Shown in pieces: positions 10,302-19,774 of a stretch of 42,401 bases of DNA. Position numbers and translations under genes: made by a program. This DNA comes from an uncultured Labrenzia sp. (GTDB lineage Bacteria; Pseudomonadota; Alphaproteobacteria; Rhizobiales; Stappiaceae). The notes beneath the pieces were generated by a model. The model searched no databases, had not been told where the DNA came from, and saw nothing but the letters and a program-made list of their open reading frames with translations. Within the stretch, counting starts at the first letter, position 1, and each line of letters opens with the position of its first letter. The DNA lies in contig CALDSI010000242.1 of NCBI GenBank assembly GCA_937911395.1, positions 1 to 42,401 on the forward strand, read 5' to 3'.

Positions 10302-11015
10302 ATGCGTCCGTCAAAACGCGCTGCCGATGAACTTCGTGCCGTCACGCTGGAGCGTGGCGTATCCAAACATGCCGAGGGCTCGTGCCTTGTGAAGTTCGGC
10401 GATACGCATGTCCTGTGTACCGCAAGTCTGGAAGAGCGCGTCCCGCCGTGGCTGCGCGGCCAGAACAAGGGCTGGGTCACCGCCGAATATGGCATGCTGC
10501 CACGTGCGACCGGCAGCCGGATGCGCCGTGAGGCGAGCGCTGGCAAACAGTCCGGCCGCACACAGGAAATCCAGCGCCTGATTGGCCGCTCTTTGCGTGC
10601 CGTTGTGGATCTGCAGGCGCTGGGCGAAGTCCAGATTTCCGTCGACTGCGATGTGATCCAGGCTGATGGCGGCACGCGAACCGCTGCAATCACCGGGGCC
10701 TGGGTGGCTTTGCGGGACTGTGTTGAGTGGATGAAAGCCCGGGACATGGTGTCCGGGGAGGTGTTAACCGACCACATTGCGGCGATTTCCTGCGGGATTT
10801 ACGAAAACACACCGGTTCTTGATCTGGACTACGATGAAGACAGCACGGCCGAGACTGACGCCAATTTCGTCATGACCGGATCTGGCGGCATCGTGGAGAT
10901 CCAGGGCACGGCGGAGGGCAAGCCGTTCTCCGAAGACGAGTTTGGTCAGTTGATGAACCTTGCAAAGGCAGGGATCACGCGTCTGGTAGACCTTCAGAAA
11001 ATGGCAATCCTGTAA
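10302..11015 (+). CDS. rph: Ribonuclease PH
   Basis: [66 protein letters not shown]. Internal ATG chosen over the 10194 start. Confidence 0.95.
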   Translation: MRPSKRAADELRAVTLERGVSKHAEGSCLVKFGDTHVLCTASLEERVPPWLRGQNKGWVTAEYGMLPRATGSRMRREASAGKQSGRTQEIQRLIGRSLRAVVDLQALGEVQISVDCDVIQADGGTRTAAITGAWVALRDCVEWMKARDMVSGEVLTDHIAAISCGIYENTPVLDLDYDEDSTAETDANFVMTGSGGIVEIQGTAEGKPFSEDEFGQLMNLAKAGITRLVDLQKMAIL

Positions 11016-11028
11016 GGACGTGACCACC

Positions 11029-11667
11029 ATGAGCCACCGCAATCTGGAACCGGGAAAACTGGTTGTTGCCAGCCACAACAAGGGAAAGCTGCGCGAGATC
11101 AATGAGCTCCTGCAGCCCTATGGGTTTGAGGTGGTCTCTGCGGGGGATCTGGGTCTTCCTGAGCCGGAAGAGACCGGGACAACGTTTGAAGCGAATGCCG
11201 AAATCAAGGCTGTGGCGTCGGCAACGGCCGCCAATCTGCCGGCCTTGGCCGATGACAGTGGCTTCTGTGTTGCCGAGCTGAAAGGTGATCCCGGTATCTA
11301 CTCCGCGCGCTGGGCGGGCCCCGACAAGGACTTCGCCATGGCGATGCGCACCGTGGAAGAAAAACTCCAATCGGCCGGAGCAACGACACCCGAGCGTCGC
11401 CGCGGCTCGTTTGTCGCGGTGTTGTGCCTGGCTTGGCCGGATGGGCACAAGGAGTTCTTCCGTGGTGAGGTGGAAGGCCAAATCGTTTGGCCGCCGCGCG
11501 GCACTCAAGGTTTTGGCTACGATCCGGTGTTTCAGCCGGACGGACATGAGCGCACCTTCGGCGAGATGACGTCGGAGGAAAAACACGGCTGGGGTCCTAA
11601 TACGCCTGCCTTGTCGCACCGCTCGCGGGCTTTTGAGCTCTTCGCAAAGGCCTGTTTGAAGGGATAA
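11029..11667 (+). CDS. rdgB: RdgB/HAM1 family non-canonical purine NTP pyrophosphatase
   Basis: [55 protein letters not shown]. Confidence 0.95.
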   Translation: MSHRNLEPGKLVVASHNKGKLREINELLQPYGFEVVSAGDLGLPEPEETGTTFEANAEIKAVASATAANLPALADDSGFCVAELKGDPGIYSARWAGPDKDFAMAMRTVEEKLQSAGATTPERRRGSFVAVLCLAWPDGHKEFFRGEVEGQIVWPPRGTQGFGYDPVFQPDGHERTFGEMTSEEKHGWGPNTPALSHRSRAFELFAKACLKG

Positions 11668-11672
11668 GCAAC

Positions 11673-12836
11673 GTGGCGGTCAATCAGGCCTCTGATGGCG
11701 GTTTCGGAATTTATGTGCATTGGCCGTTTTGCGCGGCCAAGTGCCCCTATTGTGATTTCAATTCGCACGTGCGCCACCAGCCCGTTGATCAAGCCCGCTT
11801 TGCGGCCGCCTTCGAGCGTGAATTGAGCCATTTTGCCGAGATGACACAAGGCAAGGTGGTCCAGTCGGTGTTTTTGGGCGGCGGGACTCCGTCCCTGATG
11901 GAACCGGCGACGGTGGAACGTGTTCTGACTGCAATCTCCGACCGTTGGTCACTGGACCCTGGAGTTGAAATCTCTCTGGAAGCCAATCCGACCTCGGTGG
12001 AGGCGGAGCGATTTAAAGGATACCGGGCAGCTGGCGTGAACCGCGTCTCGTTGGGTGTTCAGTCGCTACACGATAACGACCTGAAACTGCTTGGCCGCTT
12101 GCACGACGCTGCGACGGCCCGCAGGGCGATTGAAACAGCCCGGGCGACTTTCCCGCGCTTATCCTTTGATCTGATCTATGCCCGGCCCAATCAGACTTTG
12201 GCGCAGTGGGAAGCCGAGCTGAAGGACGCTATTGCGCTTGCGGCTGATCACCTGTCGCTCTACCAGCTGACCATCGAGGAAGGCACACCCTTCTACACGC
12301 TCTATCACGCCGGCAAGCTGACCATGCCGGATCAGGACTTGGGCGCAGAGTTCTATGAATTGACGCAGAAGGTAACGGAAGCTGAAGGCTTGCCAGCCTA
12401 TGAGGTGTCCAACCACGCCAAGCCCGGCGCCGAATGCCGTCACAATCTCGTTTATTGGCGTTATGGCGATTATGTCGGCGTTGGTCCGGGCGCCCATGGT
12501 CGTTTATCGGTCGGAGTGAACCGGATGGCGACGTCCGTCGAGCGCCACCCTGAAACCTGGCTGGAGGCTGTTGAGCAGAACGGTCACGGCATGATCGAGT
12601 TCTCCGGCCTTAACGAAGAAGAGCAAGGCGACGAGTTCCTGCTGATGGGACTGCGGTTGACCGAAGGGATTGATCTGAAACGCTATCAGGCATTCGCCCA
12701 CCGATCTGTCGATCCCAAGCGGTTAAATGACCTCCTGGAACACGGAATGGTGGAAGAACTCGGGGAAAACCGGGTTCGTGCAACGAGGGAAGGATTTTTT
12801 GTTCTGGACGCTGTGGTCGCGGATTTGGCTGCATAA
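11673..12836 (+). CDS. hemW: Radical SAM heme chaperone HemW (coproporphyrinogen III oxidase-like)
   Basis: GTG start; GIYVHWPFCAAKCPYCDFNSH (radical SAM CxxxCxxC), VFLGGGTPSL. Confidence 0.93.
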   Translation: MAVNQASDGGFGIYVHWPFCAAKCPYCDFNSHVRHQPVDQARFAAAFERELSHFAEMTQGKVVQSVFLGGGTPSLMEPATVERVLTAISDRWSLDPGVEISLEANPTSVEAERFKGYRAAGVNRVSLGVQSLHDNDLKLLGRLHDAATARRAIETARATFPRLSFDLIYARPNQTLAQWEAELKDAIALAADHLSLYQLTIEEGTPFYTLYHAGKLTMPDQDLGAEFYELTQKVTEAEGLPAYEVSNHAKPGAECRHNLVYWRYGDYVGVGPGAHGRLSVGVNRMATSVERHPETWLEAVEQNGHGMIEFSGLNEEEQGDEFLLMGLRLTEGIDLKRYQAFAHRSVDPKRLNDLLEHGMVEELGENRVRATREGFFVLDAVVADLAA

Positions 12837-13046
12837 CCTGATTTTCTTGAGCGCTTTAATACATTTATCACTTTGATTTAAATAGCTAACTTTCTTAATC
12901 ACCGGGTAACTGCTTTGGCGGCAAAATAATTCGTTCGCCGAAAAAAGGTCTAGAATGACCGGGTCCCTACCAATTACCAGTATTGCCGGGGCCAAGTGGC
13001 GTGGCTATCCTGCTGCAATGCAACAGGTGGTGCAGGAACAACCGTC

Positions 13047-14666
13047 ATGTATTCCGAGTTCATAAAAACGGCGGGTAGCAACTACCTGAACAAAGGAGAT
13101 GCCCCTTTGCCTTTTTATCATCTTTACGAGCTGAACCATGCGGCTATGGCGCCTCTGCGCGCAATGGCCGACATGACCAAGCTGTATTTTCAAAATCCTC
13201 TGAACCCGATGACCCACACCAGCATGGGCCGGCAAATTGCCGCCAGCTGTGAAGTTCTGGAACGCACGACACGGCGCTACGGAAAGCCGGAGTTCGGCAT
13301 TGACGACACGGTTGTCGGCGGTGTCCGCGTTCCTGTGCGGGAATCCGCGGTCTGGAGTAGGCCGTTCTGTGATCTGATCCGGTTTGAGCGCGGCGTCACC
13401 ACACAGCGTAACGACCCGAAGGTTCTCATCGTCGCGCCGATGTCCGGTCACTATGCGACACTGCTCCGCGGCACAGTCGAAGCATTGCTGCCAAACGCCG
13501 ATGTTTACATCACGGACTGGATCGATGCGCGGATGGTTCCGATCCAGGACGGCAAGTTCGATCTGGACGACTACATCGATTACATCATTTCGATGCTGCA
13601 CTTCCTCGGGCCGGACGCTCATGTGCTTGGCGTTTGCCAACCATCCGTTCCGGTTCTGGCCGCCGTTGCTGTGATGGAAGACCGGGACGATCCGTATGTG
13701 CCGTCCACAATGACCTTGATGGGCGGCCCGATCGACACCCGCGTTGCGCCGACCGCTGTGAATGACCTCGCCGTTTCCAAGGGGATCGACTGGTTCAAGA
13801 ATAACGTCGTCATGAAGGTGCCCTTCCCGCACCCGGGTTTCATGCGCGACGTCTATCCGGGTTTCCTGCAGTTGTCCGGTTTCATGAGCATGAACCTCGA
13901 CCGGCATGTGACTGCGCATAAGGACTTCTTCCAGCACTTGGTAGAAGGTGATGGCGACAGCGCGGAAAAACACCGCGAGTTCTATGACGAATATCTCGCA
14001 GTCATGGATTTGACGGCGGAGTTCTACCTTCAGACGGTCGAAACGGTTTTCATCGACCATTCGCTGCCACAAGGCACGATGATGCATAATGGGCGCTTGG
14101 TGGATTGCAGCAAGATTACGCGCACGGCTCTCCTCACTGTTGAAGGTGAGAAGGACGACATCACCGGCCGTGGCCAGACGAAAGCCGCGCATGCGCTCTG
14201 CACCAACCTTGCAGACGATATGAAGGCGCACTACGAGCAGCCAAATGTCGGCCACTACGGTGTCTTCAACGGATCCCGTTGGCGGGCAGAAATCGCACCG
14301 CGTGTGATGGATTTCATCCGTTCAAACCGGGCGGATATGCGCGGTAAGAAATCAGCGCCTGCCGCGTCAAAACCGGCTGCTGCACCTGCCAAAGCCGCGT
14401 CTGCGGCCGCGTCGTCCAAGGCACCACTGGAAAAAATCCTGTTGGCCAAGCCGAAAGGCGTCGCCGATGATTTGACCGCCATCAGTGGTGTCGGCCCCAA
14501 ACTGCAAGCAGCGCTTAACGAGGCAGGCATCTTCCATTACTGGCAGATCGCGTCGCTGACTGATGAGCAGATTGAAGCGCTTGATTCCAAACTGGATTTC
14601 CGCGGCCGTATGGCGCGGGACAATTGGATCGAGCAGGCGCGTCAGCTGTCCGAAACAGTGAACTGA
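13047..14666 (+). CDS. phaZ: Intracellular polyhydroxyalkanoate depolymerase with C-terminal helix-hairpin-helix-like domain
   Basis: MYSEFIKTAGSNYLNKGDAPLPFYHLYELNHAAMAPLR...; TLLRGTVEALLPNADVYITDWIDARMVP, LGVCQPSVPVLAAVAVM; Ala/Lys/Pro linker then DDLTAISGVGPKLQAALNEAGIFHYWQIASLTDEQIEALD. Confidence 0.88.
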   Translation: MYSEFIKTAGSNYLNKGDAPLPFYHLYELNHAAMAPLRAMADMTKLYFQNPLNPMTHTSMGRQIAASCEVLERTTRRYGKPEFGIDDTVVGGVRVPVRESAVWSRPFCDLIRFERGVTTQRNDPKVLIVAPMSGHYATLLRGTVEALLPNADVYITDWIDARMVPIQDGKFDLDDYIDYIISMLHFLGPDAHVLGVCQPSVPVLAAVAVMEDRDDPYVPSTMTLMGGPIDTRVAPTAVNDLAVSKGIDWFKNNVVMKVPFPHPGFMRDVYPGFLQLSGFMSMNLDRHVTAHKDFFQHLVEGDGDSAEKHREFYDEYLAVMDLTAEFYLQTVETVFIDHSLPQGTMMHNGRLVDCSKITRTALLTVEGEKDDITGRGQTKAAHALCTNLADDMKAHYEQPNVGHYGVFNGSRWRAEIAPRVMDFIRSNRADMRGKKSAPAASKPAAAPAKAASAAASSKAPLEKILLAKPKGVADDLTAISGVGPKLQAALNEAGIFHYWQIASLTDEQIEALDSKLDFRGRMARDNWIEQARQLSETVN

Positions 14667-14699
14667 CGCAATAATCCGCTCTGAGTTTTTCGAGATTGA

Positions 14700-14725
14700 A
14701 ATCCCCGCCGGAAACGGTGGGGATT
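14700..14725 (+). terminator. Rho-independent terminator after phaZ
   Basis: AATCCCCGCCG-GAAA-CGGTGGGGATT followed by TTTCTTG (one G-T wobble pair). Confidence 0.75.
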
Positions 14726-14830
14726 TTCTTGTTTGGAGTGCTGGAATGCCTGAATACGGATCACAAATCCTTGAAGCGCGCTGCGTCAATCCCCACCTCA
14801 AGGTCGTGGATGTCTTTAATGGATAGGACA

Positions 14831-15256
14831 ATGACGACGACCAAAAGCTGCATGATTAAACCTGCCTGGACGCCGATGACAATTGGTCTAATGGTGCTCG
14901 GGTTCGTGGTGTTCTGGCCGCTGGGCCTCGCCATGTTGGCCTACATTTTGTGGGGCGACAGATTTGAGGGAATGGCGCGCGACGCACGGGATCAATGGCG
15001 TGGAAGTCCGCTGAAAGGAGCCTTTGAAAACATGAACAAGCCTTCTTATAGCCGGACCGGCAATGTTGCTTTCGATGAGTATCGCGAGCGCGAACTGAAA
15101 CGTCTGGAAGAAGAGCGGGCGAAGATCGATGCCATGCGCAACGAATTCGATGAGTTCCTGACCGAGTTGCGCCGTGCGCGTGATCAGGAAGAGTTCGATC
15201 GCTTCATGGCCAATCGTGGCCGTCCCAACACCGGGCCGGAAGCAAACCCGGCCTAA
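14831..15256 (+). CDS. DUF2852-like membrane protein
   Basis: MTTTKSCMIKPAWTPMTIGLMVLGFVVFWPLGLAMLAYILWGDRF...NVAFDEYRERELKRLEEERAKIDAMRNEFDEFLTELRRARDQEEFDRFMANR. Confidence 0.75.
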   Translation: MTTTKSCMIKPAWTPMTIGLMVLGFVVFWPLGLAMLAYILWGDRFEGMARDARDQWRGSPLKGAFENMNKPSYSRTGNVAFDEYRERELKRLEEERAKIDAMRNEFDEFLTELRRARDQEEFDRFMANRGRPNTGPEANPA

Positions 15257-15306
15257 GTCTGATACCTCCTCCCAGAGCCGCCTTATCCCCGGGCGGTCAG
15301 ACCGAG

Positions 15307-15330
15307 AGCGGCGCCCTGAAAAGCGCCGCT
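15307..15330 (+). terminator. Rho-independent terminator candidate
   Basis: AGCGGCGC-CCTGAAAA-GCGCCGCT followed by TTCG. Confidence 0.55.
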
Positions 15331-15376
15331 TTCGTCCGTTTCAACCACCTGCTTTCTCGCTTAATATCCACCCACA

Positions 15377-16138
15377 ATGATTCGACTTAAAACCTTTGGG
15401 GGCAAGCTGCGCGCCCGAAAGCCGGCATTGCCGGACCACATCGAAATCGACACCGGTGATGCGCCGGTCCGAATTCGCCTGCGCGCCAATCCAAGAGCGC
15501 AGCGCTATCTCTTACGCTTGCCGGCGGACCATTCCGGACCGGTTCTGACGGTGCCGAAAGGTGGTGATTTACAAAGGGCCGAGCGGTTTGCCCGCCAACA
15601 CATCGACTGGCTCATTGAACGGCTTGAATGCCGGCCGGACCACGTTGCGTTGCGTCCTGGCGATCTCGTGCCGCTTCGGGGTAAAGAGCATCTGATTGTC
15701 CCGACCGGTCAGCTTCGTGGTCTGGTCTCAACCGGACAGGCTGTGTGCGGGACCCCGGCTCTGCTCGTGCCCGGTGCTGAGGAGCACGCGCCGAGGAAGG
15801 TGACCACCTGGTTGAAGGGTCAGGCAAAGGCCGATTTGACGCAACGCGCCGAAGACCATGCGGCAAAGATCGGCAAGAAAATTGCCGCGATCAGTGTTCG
15901 CGACACAAAAAGCCGCTGGGGCTCGTGCGCGTCTAACGGCCGATTATCCTTTTCCTGGCGCCTTATACTGGCACCACCGGATATCCTGGATTATGTCGCG
16001 GCCCATGAGGTGGCGCATTTGAAGGAAATGAACCACTCGGACAGGTTTTGGCGCTTGTGCGAAGAGCTTGCCCCGCAGACACCCGAAGCCCGCGTCTGGC
16101 TCAAAGAACACGGGATCCGGCTGCACGGCTACGGATGA
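15377..16138 (+). CDS. SprT/YgjP-like zinc-dependent metallopeptidase
   Basis: HEVAHLKEMNHSDRFW (HExxH plus downstream H), SVRDTKSRWGSCASNGRLSFSWRLILAP. Confidence 0.88.
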   Translation: MIRLKTFGGKLRARKPALPDHIEIDTGDAPVRIRLRANPRAQRYLLRLPADHSGPVLTVPKGGDLQRAERFARQHIDWLIERLECRPDHVALRPGDLVPLRGKEHLIVPTGQLRGLVSTGQAVCGTPALLVPGAEEHAPRKVTTWLKGQAKADLTQRAEDHAAKIGKKIAAISVRDTKSRWGSCASNGRLSFSWRLILAPPDILDYVAAHEVAHLKEMNHSDRFWRLCEELAPQTPEARVWLKEHGIRLHGYG

Positions 16139-16178
16139 GGCACTGGGCCATCGCGCGTTCAGGAGCATACCCGCCAAA

Positions 16179-18506
16179 CTAGCCACCGCCGCCAAAGAGG
16201 TTGCGCAACAGGTTGAGAGGCCCTTTCCGTTCACCCGTATCGCCAACACCTGCCGGAGGAACGGGTCCGCTATCAGGCCCGGTGCTGGTGGGCGGAGCCA
16301 CCGGCCGTTTGGGCGCAGAAACGGTCGCAGGCAGGCTCGGAACGCCTGGCAGATCTGCCACAGGACGGCTCTTGTGTGCGGAATCCATCACCGATTTCCA
16401 GACTTCGGCAGCAATCTTGCCCCCTGATGCCTTTTTGGTCGGGGAGTTGTCGTCATTGCCGAACCAGACGGCCGTCGTCATGTTGCCCGTGTAGCCAATG
16501 AACCACGCATCACGGAACGCCTGACTGGTGCCGGTCTTGCCGCCGGCCGGCCGGCCGTCGTCCAGCCGGGCCTTCCGGCCGGTTCCGGTCAGAAGCGTTT
16601 CCGACATCATCAAGTTCATGTTGCCGACATCGCGCCGGTCAACCACGCGGCCCCGGCCATCGCCGGTTCGAGAGTAGATCGTCTTGCCGTCCACGGTTTT
16701 GATCCGGCGGATGATGTGCGGCAGGACCCCGTAGCCGCCGTTGGAAAACGGAACATAGGCGGCGGCTATTTCAAGGGGGGTGACTTCGGACGTGCCCAGC
16801 GACAGAGACAGGTTTGTTTTCAGATCCGACGTGATGCCAAGGCGTCGCGCCGTTGAGGCGACATTGCCCGCACCGACCTCATAAGCAAGCCGGGCGGCCA
16901 CGGTGTTGAGAGACAGGCTCAAAGCACGTGTCAGTGTCACAGGGCCATAATATTGTTTCGTATAGTTTTTCGGCGACCAGCCACCGATGGTGATCGGCTG
17001 ATCCTGACGAACAGTTTGCGGCGTCATGCCGTTCTCAAGAGCAGCCAGATAAACAAACGGTTTGAACGCAGAGCCCGGCTGGCGTTTGGCATAGACGGCC
17101 CGGTTGAACTGGCTTTTGGAGTAATCGGCCCCGCCGACCATCGCCTTGACCGCGCCGGCCGTATCCATCGTCACAATCGCACCTTGCGACACGCCCAAGG
17201 CTTGCCGGTTTTCCGAGATTGCGGCGCGAAGTGCGGCCTCTGCAGCCTGCTGGATGTCAGGGTCGATTGTCGTGTCAACGATGATGTCGCTGTCTATGGA
17301 CCCGACAAAGTGCGGCAGGATGTCCATCACCCAATCAGCGGCATAATTCTCGCTGGCGGTCGTGTAGCGGCGGACAACCTTGGCCGGGGTGGCCAAAGCA
17401 TTTTTGGCTTCATCTGAGGTAATGTATCCCTCTTCGTGCATCGCAGCGAGCACAAGCTGAGCCCGGTCTTCCGCAAGATCCGGGTTTACCGCTGGAGAAA
17501 AACGGGAGGGTGCCTTCAAGAGCCCGGCGATCGTCGCCGCTTCTGCGATCGTCATAAGCCGGGCGGACTTGCCGAAATAGCGGCGCGCAGCGGCATCAAC
17601 GCCGTAAGCGCCCGAGCCGAGATAGACCCGGTTCAGATACATTTCCAGGATCTCGTCTTTAGAGTATTCGGCCTCCAGCCAGAACGCGAGGACCAGCTCC
17701 TGGATTTTCCGTTTGATCGTGCGGTCCGGTTCCAGAAACAGGTTCTTTGCCAGCTGCTGTGTCAGCGTCGAGCCGCCCTGTACCAGCCGGCCAGTCGTGA
17801 TGTTTGTGACAAAAGCCCGGCCAAGGCCAATGGGATCAATACCGAAATGGGACCGGTAGCGGCGATCCTCGATCGCGATCACCGCATTTGGCAAATAAGG
17901 CGGCAATTGTTCCAGACGGACGGCTTCGCCGCCTGTATCGCCTCTGTTTGCGATCAGCTGGCCGTTGGCAGCAACGATTTTTACGTTTGGCGGCCTTGCT
18001 GGAACCTGCCATTCGGATGTCGGCGGGAGGTAAGCGGCATAATAGCCAACAATACAAACGACAGCGATGCCTACCCAAATTCCAAGGACCGCGCTCCAGT
18101 AAAGTCCGCGTTTTACAAGCCTGCCCAGAGCGGGCATGAACGATGAACGGGCTTTTCTTTTCTGGCTGCGGCGTTTGGCGCCGGACCGGCCACCTCGGCC
18201 CTTCGAGTTTCCGGACCTCGATTTCGCACTGCCACGCTGCGAGGTGGACTTGGCAGACGAGGGTTTCTTTGACTTCGGGGTGCTGCCGGCTTTGGACTTG
18301 GGCTTTGATTTGGATGTGGTCTTGGCCTTCGTGCGCTTCTTGCCCGCGGGGCCGCTCGGACGGTCATCCGGGCGCAGACGCAGGTCCAGCAGACTGCTGC
18401 TGGATGCGCCGAAAGTCGGCTCAACCCGTGCCTGGCGTTTTGCCCGTGGCGCCATCAATTTCCGTCCCATACCAAGTTGCCGGAAACTCCGGCTTTCCCC
18501 GGTCAT
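16179..18506 (-). CDS. Class A penicillin-binding protein 1A family with a long basic N-terminus
   Basis: Transglycosylase motifs IEDRRYRSHFGIDPIGLGRA, GGSTLTQQLAKNLFL; transpeptidase KRQPGSAFKPFVYLAA, GGKTGTSQAFRDAWFIGYT. Likely start 18455 or 18506. Confidence 0.92.
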   Translation of the reverse strand: MTGESRSFRQLGMGRKLMAPRAKRQARVEPTFGASSSSLLDLRLRPDDRPSGPAGKKRTKAKTTSKSKPKSKAGSTPKSKKPSSAKSTSQRGSAKSRSGNSKGRGGRSGAKRRSQKRKARSSFMPALGRLVKRGLYWSAVLGIWVGIAVVCIVGYYAAYLPPTSEWQVPARPPNVKIVAANGQLIANRGDTGGEAVRLEQLPPYLPNAVIAIEDRRYRSHFGIDPIGLGRAFVTNITTGRLVQGGSTLTQQLAKNLFLEPDRTIKRKIQELVLAFWLEAEYSKDEILEMYLNRVYLGSGAYGVDAAARRYFGKSARLMTIAEAATIAGLLKAPSRFSPAVNPDLAEDRAQLVLAAMHEEGYITSDEAKNALATPAKVVRRYTTASENYAADWVMDILPHFVGSIDSDIIVDTTIDPDIQQAAEAALRAAISENRQALGVSQGAIVTMDTAGAVKAMVGGADYSKSQFNRAVYAKRQPGSAFKPFVYLAALENGMTPQTVRQDQPITIGGWSPKNYTKQYYGPVTLTRALSLSLNTVAARLAYEVGAGNVASTARRLGITSDLKTNLSLSLGTSEVTPLEIAAAYVPFSNGGYGVLPHIIRRIKTVDGKTIYSRTGDGRGRVVDRRDVGNMNLMMSETLLTGTGRKARLDDGRPAGGKTGTSQAFRDAWFIGYTGNMTTAVWFGNDDNSPTKKASGGKIAAEVWKSVMDSAHKSRPVADLPGVPSLPATVSAPKRPVAPPTSTGPDSGPVPPAGVGDTGERKGPLNLLRNLFGGGG

Positions 18507-18590
18507 GATTCTAGAATGCGGCGATTTAAGGGGGCGTTAAGCCTTTCGGAAATTGGGCTTCAGTATGGAGATTCGATTTACAACGGCGGT

Positions 18591-19517
18591 TTAGCTGGCG
18601 TATCGGCTCGCGTCAGCGCCATAGTAGTTAACATACCGCGTGTTCAGTTCCGAAACCGGCATCACGATCAATACGTCGGTCGTCCCGAACTGATGGTCAA
18701 TCACTGCACCCTCGCCAACAAAAGCCCCCAGACGGAGATACCCCTTGATGAGCGGCGGCAGCGCCCGGAGGGCTTCCTTCTGGTTGATGTCGGCAGCGGG
18801 CCTGCGATTCATGTCCACAAAGCGGTTCTCGACAGCGCGAACCCGCCATTCTTCCGGCGCGAGTGAATTGTGGTGCAGAAAACCCAGCTGATCGGCCATG
18901 GCGTCGGGGTTGGTCCCTTCAATGGACGCACAGCCCAGCATGACGTCGATTTTGTGCCGCAAAATGTAAGACCAAAGACCGTGCCAGAGCAGCTCGATGG
19001 TTTTCTTGTTCCGGTAAGGTTTCAGAACGCAAGATCGCCCGAGTTCCATGAACCGTTTGCCGGGATTGGCATCGATCAATGACTGGATGTCGTATTCTGC
19101 GGATGTGTAGAACCCGCCATGCCGGTCGGCAACATCCTGGCGCAAAACACGATAGGTGCCGACGATTTCGGGCTTCAAACGGCCGAGCTTGTTTCGCTTG
19201 AGAGAGGCGTGATCAACGACCAGAAGATGGTCGCAATAGGCATCGAAAGGATCGGCGTCGCGCCGTGTCGCCAAAGTCTGTGCGTCGGCGACCGCGGACA
19301 TTTCTTCATAAAACACGTCATAGCGAAGGCGCTGGGCCTTTTTGACTTCCTTGAAATCGCGCGCCATGCGCACTTCGAGGGATCCGATACGTCCAAGGGT
19401 TTCACCGGTTTTGGCCGGCATCTGAACGGCCCCGTGCGGCACAGCTGGCAGCGGGCGCATCGCAGGCGTAAATTTCCGCACCAGTTTTCTTGGCGAAAAT
19501 AGGTTCTGGCGCATCAT
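18591..19517 (-). CDS. GNAT family ornithine-acyl-ACP N-acyltransferase-like (OlsB-like)
   Basis: RMARDFKEVKKAQRLRYDVFYEEMSA, DPFDAYCDHLLVVD, ELGRSCVLKPYRNKKTIELLWHGLWSYI. Confidence 0.8.
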   Translation of the reverse strand: MMRQNLFSPRKLVRKFTPAMRPLPAVPHGAVQMPAKTGETLGRIGSLEVRMARDFKEVKKAQRLRYDVFYEEMSAVADAQTLATRRDADPFDAYCDHLLVVDHASLKRNKLGRLKPEIVGTYRVLRQDVADRHGGFYTSAEYDIQSLIDANPGKRFMELGRSCVLKPYRNKKTIELLWHGLWSYILRHKIDVMLGCASIEGTNPDAMADQLGFLHHNSLAPEEWRVRAVENRFVDMNRRPAADINQKEALRALPPLIKGYLRLGAFVGEGAVIDHQFGTTDVLIVMPVSELNTRYVNYYGADASRYAS

Positions 19518-19774
19518 GGACGGTCCACCCTTCGTCTGTTTCTTATCGAAAACCGGGCCGGATCATTGCATTGACCGCTTGGATCTCCGCCAGTCTTTCT
19601 ATGCCGGCTCAGATTGCGAATCTACGCTGGCTCTGGATTGACAAAGCCGTAGACCATACTTTTCCGACATCTGCATGACATTGGGTTGAGCTCGGCGTCT
19701 TTCAAGGCCAGCTTATATTACAAGATGGTTATTGGGAAATCTGCCGGTCGTGCACCGCTGGCGGGAGCCGCCAG

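Noticed and set aside
13005-14255. 416-aa minus ORF opposite phaZ
   Set aside because: Shadow ORF with no recognisable domain; phaZ is clear on the + strand.
19611-19623. AGATT-GCG-AATCT inverted repeat upstream of the OlsB-like gene
   Set aside because: Short and isolated; could easily be chance.
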